DNA of 8,813 nucleotides from Candidatus Treponema excrementipullorum. Its GTDB lineage: Bacteria; Spirochaetota; Spirochaetia; Treponematales; Treponemataceae. A program made the position numbers and the translations under genes. Shown in pieces: positions 1 to 5,187 of this stretch (the first letter of the stretch is position 1; the number at the start of each line of letters is the position of its first letter). Location: NCBI GenBank assembly GCA_018883625.1, contig JAHLFV010000049.1:1-8813 (forward strand), in the 5' to 3' direction. The notes below the pieces were generated by a model that saw only the letters and a program-made list of their open reading frames with translations, was not told the origin of the DNA and searched no databases.

Positions 1-42
1 TACCAGTGCCAACATAAGGAACACGCTAAGTGCTTTTTTCAT
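1..42 (-). CDS. N-terminal start of an exported protein (partial)
   Basis: Only the first 14 codons are inside the window, reading MKKALSVFLMLALV. Two lysines followed by a hydrophobic run are typical of a signal peptide, so the product is probably exported (periplasmic, lipoprotein or outer membrane); no cleavage site or lipobox is reached. The start is supported by a perfect AGGAGG Shine-Dalgarno at 52-57, nine bases before the ATG. The gene points the same way as the recombinase and the outer-membrane protein operon upstream of it. Its function cannot be judged from so short a piece. It could be a paralogue of the barrel protein at 1600-3006, but a similar signal peptide is not evidence of homology. 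Confidence 0.75.
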   Translation of the reverse strand, partial: MKKALSVFLMLALV

Positions 43-72
43 GTGAAAATTCCTCCTGAATTTTTTTAAGAC

Positions 73-100
73 AAAAAAGACAAGTGTAACCTTTGTCTTT
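73..100 (-). terminator. Rho-independent terminator or leader attenuator
   Basis: On the minus strand AAAGACAA (93-100) pairs perfectly with TTGTCTTT (76-83) around a 9-nt loop, and the 3' arm runs into a six-T tract (73-78). It lies 66 nt after the recombinase stop, where a terminator is expected. It also sits between the only promoter candidate and the ribosome site of the exported-protein gene, so it could act as a leader element. The stem is AT-rich and of moderate strength. Confidence 0.5.
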
Positions 101-113
101 CTTGTTCCTTTAC

Positions 114-142
114 TTTATCAGTGTGAAGGAATTTCTAGTAAA
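114..142 (-). promoter_or_regulatory. Possible promoter of the exported-protein gene
   Basis: On the minus strand TTTACT (137-142) and GATAAA (114-119) are 17 bp apart, each matching four of six consensus sigma-70 bases, with AT-rich sequence upstream. Transcription would start near 107 and read through the hairpin at 73-100 before the ribosome site. Both matches are weak, and the gene could instead depend on read-through from the recombinase. Confidence 0.25.
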
Positions 143-166
143 TATAATTTATTTTAATATATAAAA

Positions 167-1267
167 TTAAACATTCATTAAAGACGAAAATAAACAATAT
201 GAAGCTTTTTTTATTTTTTCTGCATCTTTATCCAAAGCATGGTCAGCGTAGTATTCCATCATGGACAAAGTTTTATGTCCCGTTATTTTTTGTAGCAACT
301 CTTTTTCAAGGAAACCACTCTTTTTCATATGAACAGTAAAATAGTGTCGCCAACTGTGAAAATGTATAGTTTTAATAATCTGATTATCCACCCCTAGTTT
401 TTCCAATTCTTTGCGGAGTTCCCGCAACCAACACTTGGGATCCATGGGACGGGTGGGAATCTTATTGTGAAACACAAAAAAATCGTCACCACCTGCCATC
501 CGCTTTAATTCGGAAAGAAACTGCGGGAAAGGAAGGTATACAATTCGCTCCTCGCCGTTTTTGGGAACTTTCAAGTTATCAAAAATATTCCAACTATGGC
601 GAACATAAATGCAATCTTCTCCGATGTCTTTGCCCCGTAAAGCCTGAATCTCTCCGGAACGGAGTCCCGTCAACATGGCAAGTTTATTTGCTATCATAGC
701 TTTTTTGTGATGCCAAGGATGTGAGAACACTGTTTCAGCCGTCTGCTTGTCCAAAACCGTAACTTTGGGTTTGTCTCCACCAAAATACCGCAAACCGGAT
801 GTTACGTCGTGGTCTATATAACCTTGCAAAAATGCCCATTTCAAGGGAACGGTACCGCTACGGATAACGTCGTTTCTGCCGGCAGCAGACAATACTGTGG
901 GATGGGACAAAAAGGACAAAATAAAGTTTTGTATCATTCCCCGGTTCAACTCAGACATCAATAGTTCTGTACCAAACCAGGGTATCCAATGGCCACGAAC
1001 AGCCCCGGCACATCGGCGCACATATCGTTGGTGGATGCCATGTTGATGAAGAAGTTTTTCTTTTACATAGGGTGATTTTTCCCAATCCCAAAATTCCGTC
1101 AAAAAATCTGCCAGTGTGGGCCCCTTGTCTGTTTGAACAAGGGGAAGCAGTTTTTTGTACTCTAAAATATGCAGGATTTTTTCTGCATCTTCCGCCTGTA
1201 GGTCGGCAGAAAACAGCGTATACATGATTTTTTCGATTTGGCTTTGTTTTGTTTTGCGTGCATTCAT
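167..1267 (-). CDS. Tyrosine recombinase (phage-integrase family)
   Basis: This 366-residue protein is a site-specific DNA recombinase of the lambda-Int/Xer type, which cuts and rejoins DNA through a covalent tyrosine-DNA link. The N-terminal part (about residues 50-165) has the position and helical character of the core-binding SAM-like domain. The catalytic domain (about 170-345) shows every expected residue: R203 in GLRSGE, K236 in the beta-hairpin before the RIVYLP strand, H304 and R307 in HSWR, H331 in TGHK, and the nucleophile Y340 nine residues later in MEYYADH. With all six present the enzyme is probably active. Length fits an element integrase rather than XerC/D (about 300 residues). 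It lacks the extra patch expected of integron integrases. There is no good Shine-Dalgarno before the ATG; the start overlaps the stop of an upstream frame (ATGA), suggesting translational coupling. No att site or tRNA target was recognised nearby. Confidence 0.9.
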   Translation of the reverse strand: MNARKTKQSQIEKIMYTLFSADLQAEDAEKILHILEYKKLLPLVQTDKGPTLADFLTEFWDWEKSPYVKEKLLHQHGIHQRYVRRCAGAVRGHWIPWFGTELLMSELNRGMIQNFILSFLSHPTVLSAAGRNDVIRSGTVPLKWAFLQGYIDHDVTSGLRYFGGDKPKVTVLDKQTAETVFSHPWHHKKAMIANKLAMLTGLRSGEIQALRGKDIGEDCIYVRHSWNIFDNLKVPKNGEERIVYLPFPQFLSELKRMAGGDDFFVFHNKIPTRPMDPKCWLRELRKELEKLGVDNQIIKTIHFHSWRHYFTVHMKKSGFLEKELLQKITGHKTLSMMEYYADHALDKDAEKIKKASYCLFSSLMNV

Positions 1268-1536
1268 GATTTATTATCGACCCGAGCACTTTTGAGGTGG
1301 TGTTGCAAACACTGAATCACAATAGCTTTACCGGGCAAGATTTCTCGAAACTTCGTTTTTGGAATGATAGGCTCTGTCGTATCGACTGAAACGAAGACAC
1401 CTGGCGTAAAGATTTCTCGGGATATTCGTCCCTCGAAAGGACAGGGCTTGGAATAAGGGCGTGTTTCGAAAAGTTGAATTGAACGTGTAACTTGTTTTGA
1501 AAGAACAGCTAGACGGGTGATAGCGATTTGGTGGCG
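1264..1536 (-). pseudogene. 5'-truncated open frame coupled to the recombinase
   Basis: A frame of 90 codons is open from just after a TAA (1537-1539) to a TGA (1264-1266) that overlaps the recombinase ATG as ATGA. It has no ATG, GTG or TTG start until near its 3' end. The translation is protein-like, with segments such as FEGRISREIFTPGVFVSVD and KFREILPGKAIVIQ, and contains an internal echo (SREIFTPG and FREILPG). I do not recognise the family. The tight stop-start overlap and the missing recombinase Shine-Dalgarno suggest it was once the upstream partner gene of the recombinase and lost its 5' end. The break would lie near 1537-1556, hard against the terminator of the neighbouring operon. 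Alternatives are chance openness in non-coding DNA, or use of a rare start codon. Confidence 0.4.
1337..1419. repeat. 11-bp direct repeat
   Basis: AAGATTTCTCG occurs at 1337-1347 and again at 1409-1419, 72 bp apart, with partial similarity on both sides. In the minus-strand reading it gives the echoed REI-F/L-PG segments of the truncated frame, because 72 is a multiple of three. It may be an internal protein repeat, or a binding site for the nearby recombinase. Confidence 0.4.
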
Positions 1537-1555
1537 TTAAGTAGTCTTAGATACC

Positions 1556-1586
1556 AAAAAAAGGGCTGCCCCTTACAGAACAGCCC
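1556..1586 (-). terminator. Rho-independent terminator of the barrel-protein operon
   Basis: On the minus strand GGGCTG (1581-1586) pairs with CAGCCC (1563-1568) around a 12-nt loop that can zip further with G-U pairs, followed by seven T residues (1556-1562). It begins 13 nt after the stop of the outer-membrane protein gene, so it should end that operon and insulate it from the recombinase module. Confidence 0.85.
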
Positions 1587-1599
1587 CACACAGGAAGAA

Positions 1600-3006
1600 T
1601 TAATTAAATGAAACTTTCATAGAAAGCGGAACTTCGAATATGCTCCGTTTAAAGTTTGCAGTCTCTGTTACAGAACGCTGAACACGTTTTATAGAAAGAT
1701 CGAAAGTTCCTTTGAGACCGGCATTAAGTTCAACACCGGGAACCAATTCAAATGCAACACGGGGATAAATTACCATTGTATCCATAGTATTATACTCATC
1801 GTCTCGGGTACCGAATTTTGCATAAGTATTGGAAGCCTCAACTACAGCATCTAGACTATCTGTAATTTTATACAAAAAGCCTAGCTTTGTTTTCATTGCA
1901 AAATAAGGGCCTGTATAGGTTTTATCGGAGACGAATTCTTTAGTGGAACCGAATGTAAAATTCTGATGTGCTGCAAACCCCATCTTGTCCATATTATACT
2001 GGGCACGGAGATCTATACCATTCATACTCCAGGCACCAACATCAGATGTCTTCTCTGTTGTTTTATTCTTTGAAGAAATATAATCACCGGTAAAACCTAC
2101 TACCAAATTCAAGTTCTCTATAGCATAAATATCTACATAAGCTCCGATTACATTACGAGAAATATTCAAACCTACTTTTTTTGTATCAATGTCCGTCTTA
2201 TATAGTACAGATCCCTTTAAGATATCTGCTACCGGGAATGTAACACGGGCCCCCATATTAAAGCTGGATTTATCGTCAGCAAACAGCATAACAGGGGCAT
2301 ACCATTTACTATATCCATCTGCTTCAGATGCACTTAACCCTAATTCGACTTGAACAACGTCAAAATTCATATCAAGGATAAAACCACTTAATTTATCTGC
2401 GTCAGAACCTTCAATAGTGAAATTCAGCAACTCATCTAGACTTGCTGGCGAGGAAGACAATGGATTTTCCCATTTTCCTCCACCTGAAAGAATATCTCCC
2501 TCAGTATTAAAACGTCCGACTCTCAGCACACCATAGCCGTCTTTCAATTCACTGATGATATCGACATATCTATCCATACTGCGGACACCGTAGTTCAGAG
2601 CTTTGATGGTCATAAAATCAAAGGGCTTTACCCATACATCCCAGTCACCAATCATAATTGGGAGTCCAATTGCATTTATAACTCTGTCATATTCCGTATC
2701 TGGAACCCAATTTGGCTCAGTGTACTGCATTATTATTGAATAAGCATCACTAAGTAATGAAAGATTTATTTGACCACCGGCGATACCGTTTGCCGTTTCA
2801 CCAATAATCCAAACATCGTTGTCGGATAAATCCCAATCATCAAAAAGAGTAATTTGTCCCCGATTCTCACCTTTTTCGTCGGTTCCGACTTTTACACCTT
2901 TCAGAAGGTTAAATTTCACACTGCCTTGACCGGCAACTGTTATACCGGCAAAAGCCACACTGCCCACAAACATCAGGGCAACTATACTATATAGTATTTT
3001 TTTCAT
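1600..3006 (-). CDS. Outer-membrane beta-barrel protein
   Basis: The 468-residue precursor has a clear signal peptide: MKK, a hydrophobic core, and a probable cleavage after VAFA at residue 20 before GITVAG. The mature part has no hydrophobic helices. It is built of alternating polar and hydrophobic stretches with many aromatic residues, glycines and turns, and ends in a strand with alternating side chains (PLSMKVSFN), as expected of an outer-membrane barrel. The last residue is Asn, with Phe before it, instead of the usual terminal Phe. This points to a porin-like or adhesin-like surface protein of a spirochaete; I cannot assign a named family, and it is not obviously Msp/Tpr. The start is fixed by AAGGAG (3014-3019), 7 nt before the ATG. 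It is the second gene of an operon, 26 bp after the lipoprotein gene, and ends at a strong terminator. Expression should follow the unusual G-tract promoter upstream. Confidence 0.75.
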   Translation of the reverse strand: MKKILYSIVALMFVGSVAFAGITVAGQGSVKFNLLKGVKVGTDEKGENRGQITLFDDWDLSDNDVWIIGETANGIAGGQINLSLLSDAYSIIMQYTEPNWVPDTEYDRVINAIGLPIMIGDWDVWVKPFDFMTIKALNYGVRSMDRYVDIISELKDGYGVLRVGRFNTEGDILSGGGKWENPLSSSPASLDELLNFTIEGSDADKLSGFILDMNFDVVQVELGLSASEADGYSKWYAPVMLFADDKSSFNMGARVTFPVADILKGSVLYKTDIDTKKVGLNISRNVIGAYVDIYAIENLNLVVGFTGDYISSKNKTTEKTSDVGAWSMNGIDLRAQYNMDKMGFAAHQNFTFGSTKEFVSDKTYTGPYFAMKTKLGFLYKITDSLDAVVEASNTYAKFGTRDDEYNTMDTMVIYPRVAFELVPGVELNAGLKGTFDLSIKRVQRSVTETANFKRSIFEVPLSMKVSFN

Positions 3007-3032
3007 TGTAAAGCTCCTTAAAATATAAAAAA

Positions 3033-3434
3033 CTAGATACCGATCTTGGTAAATGAAACCAGAGAACTATCAAAAATGATAGAAGAAAAGGCCCACATAG
3101 CTTTTGTTTCTTGTACACCAGGTATTACAGGTTTACCAAAATCTATATATTTTATAGTACCACTACTTCCAGCCTTATCTTCAACTGTATACCGTCCATC
3201 TTGAATTTCTCCTGATTTAGATTCGCATTCCCATGTGTTCTGTGTAAAGGAGAGTGTATATGTTTCTTGTTTATACGTAGCCTCCCACTTTGTTCCATCC
3301 AACTCTGCACTACCGCTACCAGAACTTTCAACCTTGTAGTCTAATGATATAGAGTCACTCAAAGAATTACCGCATCCCGTAAAAGTCAGTGCTACGGCAC
3401 ACACCAAAAACAACAGTGTAAGATACTTTTTCAT
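3033..3434 (-). CDS. Small lipoprotein, lipocalin-like or similar beta fold
   Basis: This 133-residue protein starts with a lysine-plus-hydrophobic signal (MKKYLTLLFLVCAVALTF) and a lipobox FTGC. Cys21 is the predicted lipidated residue; the Phe at -3 is non-classical but in keeping with relaxed spirochaetal lipoboxes. After a Ser/Gly-rich linker (about 37-44) comes a beta-rich segment with the pattern GTKWEATY...TYTLSFTQNTWE...GRYTVED...IKYIDFG. This resembles small lipocalin-like lipoproteins of Treponema and Bacteroidetes, which is family-pattern recognition rather than a search result. No enzymatic motif is visible. A strong AGGAG (3440-3444) lies 5 nt before the ATG. It is the promoter-proximal gene of an operon with the downstream barrel protein, so a joint surface role is plausible. 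It is divergent from ackA. Confidence 0.75.
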   Translation of the reverse strand: MKKYLTLLFLVCAVALTFTGCGNSLSDSISLDYKVESSGSGSAELDGTKWEATYKQETYTLSFTQNTWECESKSGEIQDGRYTVEDKAGSSGTIKYIDFGKPVIPGVQETKAMWAFSSIIFDSSLVSFTKIGI

Positions 3435-3464
3435 ACGCTCTCCTAAGAATAATAACTGTCACGA

Positions 3465-3496
3465 ATTATACCCCCCTCCCCGGTCTTTTTTGTCAA
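3465..3496 (-). promoter_or_regulatory. Lipoprotein/barrel operon promoter with G-tract spacer
   Basis: On the minus strand a perfect TTGACA (3491-3496) and a perfect TATAAT (3465-3470) flank a 20-bp spacer (3471-3490). The spacer contains most of an A6 run and GGGGAGGGGGG, ending in G6 directly against the -10 box. The optimum is about 17 bp, so the element as sequenced should be weak and sensitive to single-base slippage. Transcription would start near 3458, giving a short leader with the AGGAG site of the lipoprotein gene. Confidence 0.75.
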
Positions 3497-3562
3497 GATA
3501 AATTTCTGATTATTTTAAAAATTTCCTTCCCGCAAAATCTTTACTTTCTCTAAAAAAGAGAC

Positions 3563-3591
3563 TTCACAACTTTAAGTTTTCATCTTATAAT
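3563..3591 (+). promoter_or_regulatory. ackA promoter
   Basis: TTCACA (3563-3568) and a perfect TATAAT (3586-3591) are separated by exactly 17 bp. The start should be near 3597-3599, giving a leader of about 25 nt before the ackA ATG. It contains AGAGG (3612-3616) as the ribosome site. The promoter diverges from the lipoprotein operon promoter about 70 bp away. Confidence 0.8.
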
Positions 3592-3622
3592 GAAACAAAC
3601 TATCTACTTTTAGAGGATTGGA

Positions 3623-4957
3623 ATGATTATTTTAACATTAAACTGCGGTAGTTCTTCCGCAAAATATCAGGTATACGACTGGGATGCAAAAGACGTTTTA
3701 GCTTCCGGCGTAGTAGAACGGGTAACCCAAAGCGGTTCTGTTATTTCTCACAAAGCAAAGGGTAAAGAGGAATACATTAAAGAGCAGGCTTGTCCCACTC
3801 ACAAAGAAGCTATCGAGCTGATTATCAGCACCATTACAGACAAGGACGTAGGCGTTATTTCCGATATGTCAGTTATTAAAGCTGTAGGTCACCGTGTTTT
3901 GCACGGAGGAGACAAATTCACCAAGTCTGTTGTAGTTACTCCCGAAGTATTGGAACAGTTCCGCTTGGTACAGGACTTAGGCCCTCTCCACAATCCTGCC
4001 AACATTATGGGTATTGAAGCAGCTCAAAAGGTGTTGCCGGACGTTCCCCACTGTGCCGTTATGGACACTGCTTGGCACCAGACCATGCCGGACACTTCAT
4101 TTATGTATGCCATCCCCTATGAATGGTACGAAAAATATTCAGCCCGTCGTTACGGTTTCCACGGAACATCTTTCTTGTACACGGCAAAGCGAGCCAGTGT
4201 TTTGTTACACAAAAAACCGGCAGATACCAACATTATAATCGCCCACATCGGAAACGGTGCTTCTATGTGTGCCGTTAAAAACGGTAAGTGTTTTGATACT
4301 TCCATGGGTATTACTCCTTTGGAAGGCTTGGTAATGGGTACCCGTTCCGGTGACTGTGACCCTGCCCTGCCCTTCTATATCATGAGAAAAACCGGCATGA
4401 CAGCCGCAGAAATGGATACTGCTTTGAATAAAAAGTCCGGATTGCTGGGTATTACCGGTCAGTATGTAGACCGCAGGGACGTATCTGCCGCTGCAGAAGC
4501 CGGAGACAAACGGGCTCAGTTGGCACAGGATATGGAATGTTACCGCTTAAAGAAATACTTTGGTGCATACCTTGCAGCTTTAGGAGAAATAGATGCCATT
4601 GTATTTACTGCCGGTGTTGGTGAGTTTGCTCCCAATATCAGGTTAAAGGCATGCGAAGACTTGGAACACTTGGGAATCAAAATTGACCCCAAAAAGAACG
4701 CCTTGGCTCGGACACGGAACGCCGAAACCTGCATCAGTGCCGATGACTCAAAGATAAAAATCTTTGTTATTCCTACCGATGAAGAATTGGTAATGACAGA
4801 AGATGCTTATGCCTTAATGAAAGGTACCTACGATGTCCATACTAATTTTACTTATTCTTTCCAAGATCCCGGTTACGTAAACAAGAGCCGTGCCGAAGGT
4901 CTGAAAAAAGATTTGGAAAAAAATCCTGCCTTGGCAGATATTATTGCCCATCCCTAA
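3623..4957 (+). CDS. ackA: Acetate kinase
   Basis: Cytoplasmic enzyme that interconverts acetyl phosphate plus ADP with acetate plus ATP, the ATP-yielding last step of acetate fermentation; acetyl phosphate can also act as a phosphodonor. All family hallmarks are present: N7 in the opening LNCGSSSAKY, R91 in GHRVLHGG, D148 in MDTAWHQTMP, H180 in YGFHGTSF, the nucleotide loop HIGNGAS (about 208-214), R241 in MGTRSGDCDPALP, and the PTDEEL motif with its glutamate near 387. These positions match the catalytic numbering of the Methanosarcina enzyme for N7, R91, D148, H180 and R241. Length is 444, against about 400 for the usual enzyme; the excess is a polar C-terminal tail from about residue 400, which I recall as a treponemal feature. 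The start is set by an AGAGG site six bases upstream and a near-consensus promoter. No phosphotransacetylase gene is adjacent. Confidence 0.97.
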   Translation: MIILTLNCGSSSAKYQVYDWDAKDVLASGVVERVTQSGSVISHKAKGKEEYIKEQACPTHKEAIELIISTITDKDVGVISDMSVIKAVGHRVLHGGDKFTKSVVVTPEVLEQFRLVQDLGPLHNPANIMGIEAAQKVLPDVPHCAVMDTAWHQTMPDTSFMYAIPYEWYEKYSARRYGFHGTSFLYTAKRASVLLHKKPADTNIIIAHIGNGASMCAVKNGKCFDTSMGITPLEGLVMGTRSGDCDPALPFYIMRKTGMTAAEMDTALNKKSGLLGITGQYVDRRDVSAAAEAGDKRAQLAQDMECYRLKKYFGAYLAALGEIDAIVFTAGVGEFAPNIRLKACEDLEHLGIKIDPKKNALARTRNAETCISADDSKIKIFVIPTDEELVMTEDAYALMKGTYDVHTNFTYSFQDPGYVNKSRAEGLKKDLEKNPALADIIAHP

Positions 4958-4981
4958 AAGGGTCCCTAAGTGGCAATCCAT

Positions 4982-5008
4982 TTCTCAAGGGCAACTCGTC
5001 CTTGAGGA
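4982..5008 (+). other. Hairpin after ackA
   Basis: CTCAAGG (4984-4990) pairs with CCTTGAG (5000-5006), and G-T and C-G pairs extend the stem inward to a 5-nt loop. It lies 25-50 nt after the ackA stop, a terminator position, but no T-run follows. It may be a 3'-end stabiliser or a factor-dependent termination site. Confidence 0.45.
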
Positions 5009-5029
5009 GAGACCTGTCCCGTAGTGGCG

Positions 5030-5071
5030 TTTAGTCCCAAAGCTTTAGTTCCAAGACTTTAGTTTTGGGAC
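5030..5071. repeat. Three 14-bp tandem repeats within a hairpin
   Basis: TTTAGTCCCAAAGC, TTTAGTTCCAAGAC and TTTAGTTTTGGGAC follow one another without gaps (5030-5043, 5044-5057, 5058-5071). The first and third units also form an inverted repeat: AGTCCCAAA (5033-5041) pairs perfectly with TTTGGGACT (5064-5072) around a 22-nt loop containing the second unit. Function unknown; it could be a protein-binding array or an RNA structure. Confidence 0.5.
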
Positions 5072-5085
5072 TGTATCGTTATTCC

Positions 5086-5095
5086 GTCCCGGGAC
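5086..5095. repeat. 10-bp perfect palindrome
   Basis: GTCCCGGGAC reads the same on both strands. GTCCC or GGGAC occurs several more times nearby (4961-5072), so these copies can pair in alternative ways. Could be an operator-like site or part of a larger RNA fold. Confidence 0.35.
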
Positions 5096-5109
5096 ATGGT
5101 GTCGTTCAG

Positions 5110-5149
5110 TTCTGCATTTCGGGGGCTATGTGGCTTTCGGAATGCAGAA
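5110..5149 (+). promoter_or_regulatory. 17-bp hairpin in the leader of the PfkB kinase gene
   Basis: TTCTGCATTTCGGGGGC (5110-5126) pairs along all 17 positions, four of them G-U, with GCTTTCGGAATGCAGAA (5133-5149) around the 6-nt loop TATGTG. The G-U pairs all work in the plus-strand transcript, so the structure suits an RNA read with the kinase gene. It ends 38 nt before the ATG. No T-run follows directly; a short ATTTTT comes eight bases later, so it is not a standard terminator. Together with 4982-5095 it fills the 230-bp gap between ackA and the kinase gene, in which I see no coding region and no convincing promoter. Confidence 0.5.
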
Positions 5150-5187
5150 AAAGCTTCATTTTTCAATTCCCAAGTAACTTTTATTCT

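Noticed and set aside
951..1289. Minus-strand frame of 112 codons overlapping the recombinase
   Set aside because: It is out of frame inside a gene with a complete catalytic signature. Its own translation is low-quality (Cys/Arg/Pro-rich) with no motif.
167..1599. Chromosomal integron (integrase plus attI), as known in some treponemes
   Set aside because: The recombinase lacks the integron-specific patch between its catalytic motifs, and no attC-like cassette array is visible.
5065..5187. N-terminal extension of the PfkB kinase from a TTG
   Set aside because: The extension reads through the 17-bp hairpin and tandem repeats and has no family similarity. MRLYGIGRALVDFF at 5188 is the standard family start.
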